From: an uncultured Kangiellaceae bacterium
GTDB lineage: Bacteria; Pseudomonadota; Gammaproteobacteria; Enterobacterales; Kangiellaceae
Reading direction: 5' to 3'
Length of the DNA stretch: 64,000 nucleotides
NCBI GenBank assembly: GCA_905479925.1
Contig: CAJQOL010000007.1
Span: 62,001 to 126,000, forward strand
Below are positions 40,340 to 50,954 of this stretch, in pieces. The position numbers and the translations under genes were made by a program. How positions within the stretch are numbered: the stretch's first letter is position 1; each line of letters opens with the position of its first letter. A model generated the notes under the pieces. The model made no database searches. It was not told where the DNA came from and worked only from the letters and a program-made list of their open reading frames with translations.

Positions 40340-40942
40340 TTACGAAATAAAAGCTTTAAGAATCTCCATCCCGTGCTCGGATAAAACTGACTCGGGGTGA
40401 AACTGCACCCCTTCAATCTTAAGGTGCTTGTGTTTGATAGCCATTATTTCTTCAAATTCACCTTTCTTATTATTAGTCCATGCGGTCATTTCAAGCTCAT
40501 TAGGCAAAGTATCTTTGTCTAACGCTAATGAATGGTAACGTGTTGCGATAAAGCCTTGCGGAAGGTGCTCAAAAATACCTTTGTTATTGTGAATAATCGA
40601 TGAGGTTTTACCGTGCATCAACTTGCGAGCATTAATAACTTTCGCACCAAAATATTGGCCAATCACCTGATGCCCTAAACAAACTCCAAGAATGGGAATT
40701 TTGCCTTTAAAGTGATCTACCACTTGTAGCGAGATTCCAGCTTGATCGGGTGTTTTGGGGCCGGGAGAAATTACGATGTGAGAGGGAGACAGTTGCTCAA
40801 TTTCCTCAATGGTAATTTGGTCATTTTTTCTAACCCTTACTTCCGGTGCTAACTGCTGTAGGTAATGGGCTAAGTTATAGGTAAACGAATCATAATTATC
40901 AATCATTAAGATTCGAAGTGTTACGTCGACATGATCTGACAT
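40340..40942 (-). CDS. glutamine amidotransferase, anthranilate/aminodeoxychorismate synthase component II
   Basis: DNYDSFTYNLAHYL, ISPGPKTPDQAG, GVCLGHQVIGQYFG, GVQFHPESVLSEHG. Confidence 0.93.
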   Translation of the reverse strand: MSDHVDVTLRILMIDNYDSFTYNLAHYLQQLAPEVRVRKNDQITIEEIEQLSPSHIVISPGPKTPDQAGISLQVVDHFKGKIPILGVCLGHQVIGQYFGAKVINARKLMHGKTSSIIHNNKGIFEHLPQGFIATRYHSLALDKDTLPNELEMTAWTNNKKGEFEEIMAIKHKHLKIEGVQFHPESVLSEHGMEILKAFIS

Positions 40943-40990
40943 GTTGGCCTATAGCAATTTAGAATGAGTTCAAAAATTAAACTTTAGACT

Positions 40991-41668
40991 TTAAACCAAG
41001 CTCAATTCAGCGATTTGAGCACGCATTGCATCAATCGTCGTTTGATAATTATCAGTATTAAAAATCGCAGATCCTGCAACAAAAGCATCGGCTCCCGCAG
41101 CCGCTATTTCCTTAATATTATCGACCTTCACGCCTCCATCAACTTCCAATCGAATGTCTCGGCCACTTTGTTCAATCAGTTTTCTTGCCGCCGCTAATTT
41201 AGTTAAGGTATTAGGAATAAACGATTGGCCACCAAACCCTGGGTTTACAGACATCAGTAAAATCACGTCTAACTTGTCCATGACATGTTCAAGACAGTCG
41301 AGACTGGTTGCCGGGTTAATCACTAAACCTGCTTTACAGCCTGATTGTTTGATTAGTTGCAGGCTTCTATCAACGTGTTCGCTTGCTTCTGGATGAAAGG
41401 TAATAATTGAAGCACCCGCTTCTGCAAAATCTCCAATGATTCTATCGACCGGCTTCACCATCAAATGAACATCAATAGGGGCTTTAATACCGTATTTAAT
41501 CAGGGCATCACAAACCATCGGTCCAATAGTAAGGTTAGGGACGTAATGATTATCCATTACATCAAAATGTACCCAATCAGCACCTGCTGCAATAACGTTT
41601 TCTACTTCTTCGCCTAATCTTGCAAAATCAGCGGAAAGAATAGAGGGGGCAATAATGGGAGATTTCAT
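40991..41668 (-). CDS. rpe: ribulose-phosphate 3-epimerase
   Basis: [44 protein letters not shown]. Confidence 0.97.
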   Translation of the reverse strand: MKSPIIAPSILSADFARLGEEVENVIAAGADWVHFDVMDNHYVPNLTIGPMVCDALIKYGIKAPIDVHLMVKPVDRIIGDFAEAGASIITFHPEASEHVDRSLQLIKQSGCKAGLVINPATSLDCLEHVMDKLDVILLMSVNPGFGGQSFIPNTLTKLAAARKLIEQSGRDIRLEVDGGVKVDNIKEIAAAGADAFVAGSAIFNTDNYQTTIDAMRAQIAELSLV

Positions 41669-41774
41669 AGTGATTTACTCTTTGGGTAGCATTTGCCTCT
41701 ATTTTATAAGATTCCATTAAGTTATCCTAGAAGATTCCAATATTAAAACCCCATTTGGCAGAGGCTAATTATTC

Positions 41775-42503
41775 TTGTCTAATCTTACTAAAAATAGTTT
41801 GATTGTAATTATAGGCTTGTACGGCTTAGGGTTGACTAATCTCAGTAATAGCGCGGTCCTCGTTAAGGAAAAACGGTGGCATAACCATTCGACCTTAAAC
41901 GTTGTGTTTCTAAATGGTGAACCAGCTCTTCATAGCAAGGTTAAAATGTTGGCCCCTTTATGGTTGGAGGGAACTAGTCTTAAATTTAGTTTCTTCGATA
42001 GTTTAGATACAGCCCCAGAAGATACCCACATCAGAATTAGCTTTACATCCCACAACGGCTCAAGGCTAGGAGCTCACGGAGAATATAAAAGCTCATTTGC
42101 GACCATGAACCTGGCTGATGTAATGTCGCAGGATATTAGTGAACGCAGTATTCAACGAATAATTTTGCATGAATTTGGCCATGCGCTAGGTCTTGAGCAT
42201 GAATATCGGAATATTAATTGGCCTTATGGCCAACATATTATTGAGAAGTTTACTGAAGAGTGCATTCCTAGAATGCGCCAGATCGGACATGACCCGGAGG
42301 TCGCCGAGCAACGCTGCCATGATATCAATCAAAGTATCAGCAAAAAGCTAGCGCTAACAACCGCCTACGATGAACGCTCAATAATGAATTATCCAGCTAG
42401 TTTTGCATTGGACAATGGTATGAACAAAACGATAGAAGCTACTCATACTCTTTCAATTTTGGATAAACATGCTATAAAAAGGTGGTATCCAAAATCGCCC
42501 TAA
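41775..42503 (+). CDS. zinc metallopeptidase (matrixin/metzincin-like)
   Basis: HEFGHALGLEHEY zinc motif, signal peptide, downstream SIMNYPAS Met-turn. Confidence 0.85.
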   Translation: MSNLTKNSLIVIIGLYGLGLTNLSNSAVLVKEKRWHNHSTLNVVFLNGEPALHSKVKMLAPLWLEGTSLKFSFFDSLDTAPEDTHIRISFTSHNGSRLGAHGEYKSSFATMNLADVMSQDISERSIQRIILHEFGHALGLEHEYRNINWPYGQHIIEKFTEECIPRMRQIGHDPEVAEQRCHDINQSISKKLALTTAYDERSIMNYPASFALDNGMNKTIEATHTLSILDKHAIKRWYPKSP

Positions 42504-42634
42504 GTTTTTAAACAACACCCTTTAGGAGTTAGATTTAGTCATTACCGTTAAACCCAGAAAATAATAAATCGCTACTGCCGATGAAACAAATTCTGTTTAC
42601 GCTCGTCAGTAAGCCAAACAAATGGAGAAACTCA

Positions 42635-43240
42635 ATGAACTTAGTACAAAAATATTATCAAATTCAAGCGTTAACATTGGATAAACTCACCCAGCTAGAC
42701 GGATTACCATCTTTGGCATTTCGTCTCTATTTAGCTAACGTATTTTGGATGGCTGGAAATAGCAAATGGAACCCTTTTGACCCAGACAGTTCTTTGCAGC
42801 CAACAATAGAATGGTTTGGTAATGCCGACTGGGGTTTGGGTTTACCTTTTCCAGCGCTATTGGGATTTCTCGCCTGGGCGGCTGAATATTTTGGAGCGCT
42901 ATTATTAGTATTAGGCTTAGCGACTCGTTGGATTTCAATACCACTCATCATTACCATGTTAGTCGCCATTTTCTCAGTTCATATTGATCACGGCTGGGCG
43001 GCAATTGCCTCAAGTGCCGACGGTGAAATTGCCTCACGAGTTGATGCGGCACGTTCGCTGCTTCAAGAGCATGGAAACTATGACTGGTTAACAGCAAAAG
43101 GAAGTTTCGTTATTCTTCAGAACGGTATTGAGTTCGCAACCACTTATTTAATCATGTTGCTTAGTCTGTTGTTTGTTGGTGGTGGACGTTATGTAAGCGC
43201 TGATTATTATTTAAATAATCACTTTAAGCGGCAAGCTTAA
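42635..43240 (+). CDS. DoxX family membrane protein
   Basis: hydrophobic ORF; FPALLGFLAWAAEYFGALLLVLGLATR; start at ATG 42635 with upstream GGAG. Confidence 0.8.
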   Translation: MNLVQKYYQIQALTLDKLTQLDGLPSLAFRLYLANVFWMAGNSKWNPFDPDSSLQPTIEWFGNADWGLGLPFPALLGFLAWAAEYFGALLLVLGLATRWISIPLIITMLVAIFSVHIDHGWAAIASSADGEIASRVDAARSLLQEHGNYDWLTAKGSFVILQNGIEFATTYLIMLLSLLFVGGGRYVSADYYLNNHFKRQA

Positions 43241-43369
43241 TTTAATAAACAAGAAAGTTTTTCAATAAATGAGTTTGTTAGTAAGCGGTTTGATTAACCT
43301 TACTCATTCGATTATAGAACTATCAGACACTGTATTGCTTAGCGGTTCGAATGCTAAGCATGCAGTACT

Positions 43370-44170
43370 CTAGTCCGCTAAGAAATCCTGCATTGAATAA
43401 AGCCCATTTAGCTGACTCGATAGCCAAATAGCAGCCTTAACCGCTCCCTCGGCAAAACACTGACGACTTGTCGCTTTGTGTTCAATACTGATAATTTCGT
43501 TTTCAAGGGCAAACATAACCTTGTGATCGCCGACAATAGACCCGCCGCGAACAACGGAGAAACCAATTTCATTGTCGGTTCTTCCCGCTTTCGATGCACT
43601 GCGTTGATAGACGGCTCGCTCGGCCAATTGAGTGTTAGTTTGTTCACAAATAACTTCTCCCATTTTTAACGCTGTTCCAGAAGGCGAGTCTAGTTTATGT
43701 TTGTGATGAGCTTCTATGATTTCGATATCTGCCTGCTTACCCAATAACTTTGTCGCTTTGGCCAATAAAGAAAGAGCGGCATTCACACCAATGCTGGTAT
43801 TTGGTGCGAGTAAAATAGGTATTGATTGCGCAGCTTGATTGATCCGTTGAAGTTGCTCTTCAGAAAAACCCGTTGTTCCAATTAATAAAGGTGTTTTCAT
43901 CTGTAAAGCTTGGTCAAGCAACGCAAGGGATACGGTCGGTAGGCTAAAATCGATCATAACGCCGCTCGCTTTTAAGCCAGCGTTAAGATCGTTGGTATAC
44001 AAAACCGTTCCAGAACCTCGTACCACTTTTTCAAAATATGGGTGACCAGAACGACAAAACGCAGCGGAAAGCTGCGCTGGTCCTGATACGACTATTTCGT
44101 TTGTGATTTGCTGCCCCATTCTACCCGTTGCAGCATTTACACCAATTTTAACCGTCGTTTGTTTTTCCAA
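43370..44170 (-). CDS. dapB: 4-hydroxy-tetrahydrodipicolinate reductase
   Basis: GVNAATGRMGQQI, GTTGFSEEQ, APNTSIGVN, EAHHKHKLDSPSGTAL. Confidence 0.96.
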   Translation of the reverse strand: MEKQTTVKIGVNAATGRMGQQITNEIVVSGPAQLSAAFCRSGHPYFEKVVRGSGTVLYTNDLNAGLKASGVMIDFSLPTVSLALLDQALQMKTPLLIGTTGFSEEQLQRINQAAQSIPILLAPNTSIGVNAALSLLAKATKLLGKQADIEIIEAHHKHKLDSPSGTALKMGEVICEQTNTQLAERAVYQRSASKAGRTDNEIGFSVVRGGSIVGDHKVMFALENEIISIEHKATSRQCFAEGAVKAAIWLSSQLNGLYSMQDFLAD

Positions 44171-44174
44171 GCCG

Positions 44175-45227
44175 CTACCTTAGGGACTCATTAATCGCTT
44201 GAAGAATATCACTTCCAGGGCATAAATCTTGTTTGCCCATACTGCTAAGTGGTTTATCCGAGCTATTAATTATTTCATGAGTATTTTGTGAGTTGCTATT
44301 GTGGTAAAGCAAACCTGTTAACATTTGGTCTTCTAATTTTGCTTGCTCTAATGCATTCAATACATCTTTGCGACTTTCAACATTTAGCGATCCAGCATGG
44401 CGACGCAGGTTCAGCGTAGAGCCATCATGCAGCGAAATAGTTTCAAGAATTTCATCCGGGTTTTTAACTTCAATGACCTGTTCTTCCGGAACCAAATCAA
44501 TCGTGCCAGTCGCTTCTTTATGATCACGAACCCACTCATAACTTTTGGTTGATTTTTGATTGTTATTAAAAGTAACGCAAGGTGAAATACAATCAATTAA
44601 TGCAAAACCGTTATGCTTAATTGCGCCTTCAATTAGCGGAACCAACTGATCTTTGTCACCAGAAAAACTTCGAGCAACATACCCCGATCCAAGAGAAATA
44701 GCTAACTCACAAAGGTCCATTGGTTCATACATATTTGGTACGCCCTTTTTACTGGCACTACCAATATCCGCTGTAGCAGAGTCTTGACCTTTGGTTAAGC
44801 CATAAACACCGTTATTCATGCAGATATAAACCATATTAAGGTTTCGTCTAACCAAATGCATAAATTGACCCATACCAATTGATGCGGTATCGCCATCACC
44901 AGATACACCAATATATGTTAGGTCACGATTCGCCATATTGGCACCTGTCGTTACCGATGGCATACGCCCATGAACCGAGTTAAAACCGTGAGAACCTCTC
45001 AAGAAATAGGCTGGAGTTTTTGAAGAACAACCTATACCGGACATTTTGGCAATTTTGTGAGGCTCTAACGATAATTCAAAACAGGCTTTAATAATGGAAT
45101 TACTAACTGAGTCATGGCCACAACCAGCACATAAAGTAGATAAAGCGCCCTCATAAACGGCTTCGGTATAACCTAAAGCGTTCTTGGGGGATTCTGGATG
45201 ACGGAAGGTCGACTTTAAATAACTCAT
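44175..45227 (-). CDS. 2-oxoacid:ferredoxin oxidoreductase beta subunit
   Basis: LCAGCGHD, SGIGCSSK, VHGRMPSVTTGANMAN, GDGDTASIGMGQF TPP-binding motifs. Confidence 0.93.
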   Translation of the reverse strand: MSYLKSTFRHPESPKNALGYTEAVYEGALSTLCAGCGHDSVSNSIIKACFELSLEPHKIAKMSGIGCSSKTPAYFLRGSHGFNSVHGRMPSVTTGANMANRDLTYIGVSGDGDTASIGMGQFMHLVRRNLNMVYICMNNGVYGLTKGQDSATADIGSASKKGVPNMYEPMDLCELAISLGSGYVARSFSGDKDQLVPLIEGAIKHNGFALIDCISPCVTFNNNQKSTKSYEWVRDHKEATGTIDLVPEEQVIEVKNPDEILETISLHDGSTLNLRRHAGSLNVESRKDVLNALEQAKLEDQMLTGLLYHNSNSQNTHEIINSSDKPLSSMGKQDLCPGSDILQAINESLR

Positions 45228-47083
45228 GATTCTGCTCCTGCAGTACTACTATTGGCGGTAGTAAAAGGACTTACTTTTTCACCATTCAACATACGCTCAA
45301 TTTTGCGCTTTATTCGACGCGCTCTAATTGGCATACCGTCGATGTTAAGAATGGACTGCATACGGTTGGTTCCAATATTAAACTCATTGATCAGCAAGGT
45401 GCGCATTTGGCCATCGCGATTTTGTTCGATAACAAAAATGGTTTCGTGCTCTTCAATAAACTTACCGATATCCCCGTGGAATGGGAATGATTTAATTCGG
45501 CAAGTATTAATTTTAATGCCTTCAGCTTCTAATCCATCGAGCGCTTCGTAACTAGCTTGCGCCGAGGTTCCGTAAAAGATCGCTGCAATTTTTGAATTTT
45601 TATCTCGGTACTTTATTTGTGGATGAGGAGCAACATCTTTGGCGGTTTCCCATTTACGTACTAATCGCTCCATATTCGCTTCATAAACACTGCTATCTTC
45701 AGTGTACGCAGCGTAGTCATCATGGGACGAACCGCGAGTAAAATAAGAACCTTTAGTAGGATGAGTGCCAGGATAAGTTCTGTAACCTATTCCATCGCCA
45801 TCAACATCTTTATAACGTCCCCAGCGCTCTTTCATATTATCCAAGTCTTCAGCGCTTAACACCTTACCTCGGTCATACTCTCTATTGTCATCCCAAACAA
45901 ATGGGCGACTCATATGATCATTCATCCCTAAATCAAGATCAGAAAGCAGAATGACTGGTGTTTGTAAACGATCCGCCACATCAAACGCTTTCGCCATCAT
46001 TTCAAAACAATCCGCCGGGTCACAAGGAATTAATACCACTTGCTTAGTATCGCCATGTGAAGCGTAGGCCGCAGAAATCACATCTGATTGCTGAGTTCGC
46101 GTAGGCATCCCAGTACTTGGTCCACTTCGCTGGACATCAACTAATACCACTGGAATTTCTGCAAAATAAGCTAACCCTAAAAACTCGCTCATTAGTGACA
46201 AACCAGGACCAGAAGTTGCTGTAAACCCTCTCGCTCCCATCCAGTTTGCACCGATAGCCATACCAATAGCAGAAAGCTCGTCTTCAGATTGAAGCAACGC
46301 ATATTTGTTCTTGCCGGTTTCATCTTCTACACGATATTTTTTCGCATATTTTTCAAACCCTTCAACAACCGACGTTGACGGAGTGATCGGGTACCAACCA
46401 CAAACTGTAGCACCACCATAAACGGCCCCTAAACCAGTTGCACTGTTACCATCAATCATAATCGAATCGCCAACATTGTCACGGCGCGAAACCGATAATC
46501 CGCAGGTATCAGTAAAATGCGTTTTGGCATAGTTATAACCAAGCTCTAACGCTTTAATATTCGGTGGAATCAGTTTTTCTTTCTTAGCAAACTGGTCTTT
46601 AACCATATTGGTTAAGACTTCAAACTCCATGTCAAACAAATAAGCCAAAGCACCGACATATATAATGTTTTTAAACAGTTGGCGTTGGCGAGGGTTTGAG
46701 TAATTGTCTATACACATTTGTGTTAATGGTATTCCAATTTCAACGACATCATCTCGCTTAAAATCTCTTGGTAATGATTTAGTTGAGTCATATAAGAAGT
46801 AACCACCCGGGACTAACGTCTCATAATCTTCACGAAGTGTTTGACCATTGATAGCTACTACAAAATCAACATCACCTCGACTTCCTAAGTACCCTCTTTC
46901 TGTAACCCTTACCTCAAACCAGGTAGGTAACCCTTGGATATTAGAAGGAAATATATTCTTTGGACTAACGGGTATTCCCATTCGAAATACCGCTTTCGAA
47001 AACATATTGTTAGCACTGGCAGAACCGGTACCATTGACATTCCCAAATCGAATGACAAATTCGTTTATTGCTTCAAGACGCAT
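45224..47083 (-). CDS. 2-oxoacid:acceptor oxidoreductase, fused gamma/alpha subunit
   Basis: N-terminal gamma domain RFGNVNGTGSASANNMF; alpha part GWYPITPSTSVVEGFEKYA, RSGPSTGMPTRTQQSD. Confidence 0.93.
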   Translation of the reverse strand: MRLEAINEFVIRFGNVNGTGSASANNMFSKAVFRMGIPVSPKNIFPSNIQGLPTWFEVRVTERGYLGSRGDVDFVVAINGQTLREDYETLVPGGYFLYDSTKSLPRDFKRDDVVEIGIPLTQMCIDNYSNPRQRQLFKNIIYVGALAYLFDMEFEVLTNMVKDQFAKKEKLIPPNIKALELGYNYAKTHFTDTCGLSVSRRDNVGDSIMIDGNSATGLGAVYGGATVCGWYPITPSTSVVEGFEKYAKKYRVEDETGKNKYALLQSEDELSAIGMAIGANWMGARGFTATSGPGLSLMSEFLGLAYFAEIPVVLVDVQRSGPSTGMPTRTQQSDVISAAYASHGDTKQVVLIPCDPADCFEMMAKAFDVADRLQTPVILLSDLDLGMNDHMSRPFVWDDNREYDRGKVLSAEDLDNMKERWGRYKDVDGDGIGYRTYPGTHPTKGSYFTRGSSHDDYAAYTEDSSVYEANMERLVRKWETAKDVAPHPQIKYRDKNSKIAAIFYGTSAQASYEALDGLEAEGIKINTCRIKSFPFHGDIGKFIEEHETIFVIEQNRDGQMRTLLINEFNIGTNRMQSILNIDGMPIRARRIKRKIERMLNGEKVSPFTTANSSTAGAES

Positions 47084-47085
47084 TT

Positions 47086-48855
47086 TTATCCTGCCTTAGT
47101 AACTGTATAGCTAAATTTTTGCATATCCCAAGCTGCTGTTGGGCATCGCTCTGCGCATAAGCCACAGTGCAAACACATATCTTCGTCTTTAACCATCACT
47201 CGAGATGTTGGCAAATCGCCTGATACATACAAATCTTGTTCTTTATTATTTGAAGGTGCATTCAAACGCGAACGCAAGTCATCCTCTTCACCATTATCGG
47301 TAAAGTTAATACACTGAGTTGGACAAACATCAGTACAAGCATCACATTCAATACAAAGATTATCGGTAAATACGGTTTGAACATCACAGTTAAAACAACG
47401 CATTGCTTCTTCATAACCGAGATCTTGGTCAAAACCTTCTTCTACTTCCATTTTAAGGTTCTTTAGTGCAATTTCTTTGTCGATATGTGGCACTAAATTA
47501 CGTTTATCATGATCAACGTGATTATCGTAAGTCCACTCATGGAATCCCATTTTCTGACTCATAAGATTTACGCCAGGAGCTGGTCTATCGGCAACATCTT
47601 CGCCTTGGCAAAACTTGTGCATTGAAATAGCTGCTTGATGGCCATGGGCAACCGCAGTAATTACATTTGAAGGACCAAATGCCGCATCACCACCAAAGAA
47701 CACTTTTTTATTGGTTGATTGAAAAGTAGACTCATCCACAACGGGCATATCCCACTTACCAAACTCTAAACCAATATCACGCTCAATCCATGGGAAAGCG
47801 TTATCTTGACCTATAGCAATCAATACCGCATCGGCTTCTATAAATACATGGTCTTCACCGGTAGGGATTAAGCTACGTCGACCATTTTCATCGTATTCTG
47901 CTCTAACTTTCTCAAACATCATACCTTTCAGTTTGCCGTTCTCTACTACAAACTCCATTGGTGTATGGTTTTCAAAAATTGGAATATCTTCACGTATAGC
48001 ATCTTCAATTTCCCAATCAGACGCTTTCATATCCGACTGTGGGCTTCGCACAATAACTTTTACGTCTGTGCCGCCTAAACGTCTTGCGGTACGACAACAA
48101 TCCATTGCTGTGTTACCGCCACCTAAGACAATAACTTTTTCTCCAATTGATTTTGTATGCTCAAAAGCAACACTTTCTAACCAATTAATACCAAGATGAA
48201 TAGAGTCATCACCTTCTTGACGGCCAGGTAATTTCGCTAGGTCACGTCCGTTTGGCGCACCCGAACCAACAAAAATTGCATCATAGTCCTGCTCTAGAAG
48301 CCCTTTTAAGCTATCAACATAATGCTTAAAATGGGTAGTTATGCCCATATCAAGAATGTAATTAACTTCTTCATCTAAAACCGTTGCTGGCAAACGAAAT
48401 GATGGGATTTGACTACGCATGAACCCACCGCCAACGGTTTGTTCATCATATAAATCAACATCATAGCCTAATGGCGCTAACCCTCTAGCGACGGTTAAAG
48501 ATGCTGGTCCAGCACCAATAAGCGCTACTTTCTTACCATTTTTTGGCAGAATTTCGGGCAAACGATCAGTGATATCGGTTTTATTATCCGCTGCTACCCG
48601 TTTTAATCGACAAATAGCGACTGCTTCATCTTCAACACGACCGCGCCGGCATGCGGGTTCGCACGGACGGTCACACACTCGACCTAACACGCCGGGAAAA
48701 ACATTGGATTCCCAGTTAACCATGTAGGCATCATCATATCGACCAGCGGCAATCAGCCTTATATATTCTGGTACGGGTGTATGTGCCGGACATGCGTATT
48801 GGCAATCGACGACTTTATGAAATACTTCAGGATCTTTTATATTGGTTGGCTTCAC
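47086..48855 (-). CDS. GltD-like FAD-dependent oxidoreductase with C-terminal [4Fe-4S] ferredoxin domain
   Basis: ALIGAGPASLTVARGLA, GGGNTAMDCCRTARR, GGDAAFGPSNVITAVAHG; CIECDACTDVCP and CLHCGLCAERCP. Confidence 0.93.
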   Translation of the reverse strand: MKPTNIKDPEVFHKVVDCQYACPAHTPVPEYIRLIAAGRYDDAYMVNWESNVFPGVLGRVCDRPCEPACRRGRVEDEAVAICRLKRVAADNKTDITDRLPEILPKNGKKVALIGAGPASLTVARGLAPLGYDVDLYDEQTVGGGFMRSQIPSFRLPATVLDEEVNYILDMGITTHFKHYVDSLKGLLEQDYDAIFVGSGAPNGRDLAKLPGRQEGDDSIHLGINWLESVAFEHTKSIGEKVIVLGGGNTAMDCCRTARRLGGTDVKVIVRSPQSDMKASDWEIEDAIREDIPIFENHTPMEFVVENGKLKGMMFEKVRAEYDENGRRSLIPTGEDHVFIEADAVLIAIGQDNAFPWIERDIGLEFGKWDMPVVDESTFQSTNKKVFFGGDAAFGPSNVITAVAHGHQAAISMHKFCQGEDVADRPAPGVNLMSQKMGFHEWTYDNHVDHDKRNLVPHIDKEIALKNLKMEVEEGFDQDLGYEEAMRCFNCDVQTVFTDNLCIECDACTDVCPTQCINFTDNGEEDDLRSRLNAPSNNKEQDLYVSGDLPTSRVMVKDEDMCLHCGLCAERCPTAAWDMQKFSYTVTKAG

Positions 48856-49000
48856 ACCAAACTCCCATTATTTATGGACTGCTTTTTGTCAAAAGCAATG
48901 TTTTGGACAAGTCTTGAAATGAACACTCTGACTAACCGTTTATGAATACTAATAATCATAGGCTAAATTCTTGAATAAGAACGCGAATTATACTTTTTTT

Positions 49001-49037
49001 TAGCGCTTTGTATCTATTTTTTAGCGCAAAATAGCGC
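49001..49037. promoter_or_regulatory. three TAGCGC boxes with 21- and 10-bp spacing in divergent intergenic region
   Basis: TAGCGC at 49001, 49022, 49032 in AT-rich context. Confidence 0.4.
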
Positions 49038-49268
49038 TTTTTATGCTTTTTTAATTGTAAGCCCGCTTAAATTACCGCTAGCCTTCAACCAAAATGACAA
49101 AATTAGACGTTGTTACAAAAATTTCCGCCCCAAAATACGTTCGATTTCACCGATTTATCACCGATTAATTTATTTAAGTTAGCAATTAATACGATATACA
49201 CTAAAATTTAGACTGCACATTTGCATTTATTTGGCCTCGGCTAAGCTTTAAGGCAACCATTAGCTCAT

Positions 49269-50171
49269 ATGAAGAAACACGGTACCATACTGATAATTGA
49301 CGATACAGCTTCGATCGTTGGCATTTTGACCCTGTGCCTGAATGAGCAGTATGAAATCCTGTCGGCAAGTAACGGTGAGCAAGGCATAAAACTAGCACAG
49401 CAAACTGAGAACCTTGACCTTATATTGCTCGATATTGAAATGCCTGGACTCAACGGGTATCAAGTTTGTGAGCGTTTACAAGCCGATCCCAGCACTTCAG
49501 CTATTCCTATCATATTTGTCACCGGAAAATTAGATGTAAAAGACGAAGAAAAAAGATTAGGAATGGGTGCTATGGATTACATCACCAAACCAATACATCC
49601 ACCGATTGTTATTGCCAGAGCTCGCACCCAAGTCACCCTAAAGCAGCAGAAAGAAAAACTCGAAAAGATGGCACTTCATGATCAACTAACCGACCTATAT
49701 AACCGTCATTTTTTGCTCGATGCGGCAACCAAAAAAGTATCAGAAGCGATAAGACACCAATACCCTCTTTCGGTTTTGATGTTAGATATCGACTTTTTTA
49801 AATCGATTAATGACGAATATGGTCACTCCGCTGGTGATACGGTATTAAAGTCAGTCGCCAAGTTATTGAAAAAAGAATATAGGAACGAGGATATTGCAGC
49901 TAGATTCGGCGGCGAAGAATTCGTTGTTTTACTTAGTCATTGTACTCAGGAAAAAGCGGTAATTAAAGCCAACCAGCTTAGAGAAAAAATTGAAGCCATG
50001 AAACCGATAGGATTAAAGGTTACCGTCAGTATAGGCGTTAGTGAACTTAGCAAAGACGAAACATCATTTACTGAGCTGTTAGATAGAGCAGATCAAGCAC
50101 TCTATCAAGCAAAGGAATCGGGAAGAAACAAAGTTATTGTATATGACATGGGCACAAATAAAGATAACTAA
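49269..50171 (+). CDS. response-regulator diguanylate cyclase (REC-GGDEF)
   Basis: receiver LLDIEMPGLNGYQ, DYITKPIHP; RFGGEEFV active-site motif. Confidence 0.96.
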   Translation: MKKHGTILIIDDTASIVGILTLCLNEQYEILSASNGEQGIKLAQQTENLDLILLDIEMPGLNGYQVCERLQADPSTSAIPIIFVTGKLDVKDEEKRLGMGAMDYITKPIHPPIVIARARTQVTLKQQKEKLEKMALHDQLTDLYNRHFLLDAATKKVSEAIRHQYPLSVLMLDIDFFKSINDEYGHSAGDTVLKSVAKLLKKEYRNEDIAARFGGEEFVVLLSHCTQEKAVIKANQLREKIEAMKPIGLKVTVSIGVSELSKDETSFTELLDRADQALYQAKESGRNKVIVYDMGTNKDN

Positions 50172-50578
50172 GAGGTTAGTGCCAATTTTCCACGTTGCTC
50201 AATTTCTTCAAGATCAGCAATCGCCCGAACAATTTTTCCTTTGCCTATTTCACCAGCATTATCACGAGCAACCACCTCAAAAGTAAACAAACCCCAGCGA
50301 TTTTCAACTAATTTAGCGGTAATAGAATAATTGGCTCCAACAGCGGTAGAAGCTATATGCCTTATATCAATATGCGCGCCAACGGAAACCTGTCCTGACG
50401 CTAAAAATGGCTGTAGAACCTGTGCGCAAACTCGTTCCATTTCAGCAATAAGAAATGGTGTACCTAGAACACTTGCGTATTGCTCACCTTCGTCACTCGC
50501 AAAAAATGCTGCTGTAGTTGAAGGTAAAACCTCAAGGTTCTTAGTTAGCGTTTCTCCAACAGGGGGTTTAGCTTTCAT
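50168..50578 (-). CDS. hotdog-fold thioesterase (fluoroacetyl-CoA thioesterase-like)
   Basis: TPFLIAEMERVCAQVLQPFL, VGAHIDIRHIASTAVG. Confidence 0.8.
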   Translation of the reverse strand: MKAKPPVGETLTKNLEVLPSTTAAFFASDEGEQYASVLGTPFLIAEMERVCAQVLQPFLASGQVSVGAHIDIRHIASTAVGANYSITAKLVENRWGLFTFEVVARDNAGEIGKGKIVRAIADLEEIEQRGKLALTS

Positions 50579-50585
50579 TAATAAC

Positions 50586-50915
50586 TTAGCTCCTTTCTAA
50601 GTACTCTTCGATATGATGCATTAATTCTTCATTAAAGTGATCTTCAAACTCATCCATATCTTGTTTAAAAAATGCCAAATAACGTTTAACCATGTGAGCT
50701 TTAAGCTGTTTCCCGTTAATAGAATACTGTACTTCAGGCAATGATTTATCAAATCTAGGCTCAATTACCCAGGTAATAAAATCACTATCCACTTTATCCA
50801 TTTTTTTCTGAGCGAATTGACAAAACTGCTCTATCAGTGTGTCACCGGTAGGGCCAAGACAGCCAGGTTCCATCCGATAGTTAATTTTTAATTTCTTCTT
50901 TGCTTCAATTGTCAT
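50586..50915 (-). CDS. conserved-looking hypothetical protein
   Basis: ORF YRMEPGCLGPTGDTLIEQFCQFAQKK; family not recognised. Confidence 0.55.
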   Translation of the reverse strand: MTIEAKKKLKINYRMEPGCLGPTGDTLIEQFCQFAQKKMDKVDSDFITWVIEPRFDKSLPEVQYSINGKQLKAHMVKRYLAFFKQDMDEFEDHFNEELMHHIEEYLERS

Positions 50916-50954
50916 TATTAGGCTCGTCTAAACCACTTTGCATTAATACTAAGT

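Noticed and set aside
43336-43360. GGTTCGAAT inside a hairpin resembling a tRNA T-arm
   Set aside because: Stem TGCTTAGC/GCTAAGCA does not form a T-arm with correct stem geometry and no acceptor, D or anticodon arms are present; likely a simple inverted repeat between convergent genes.
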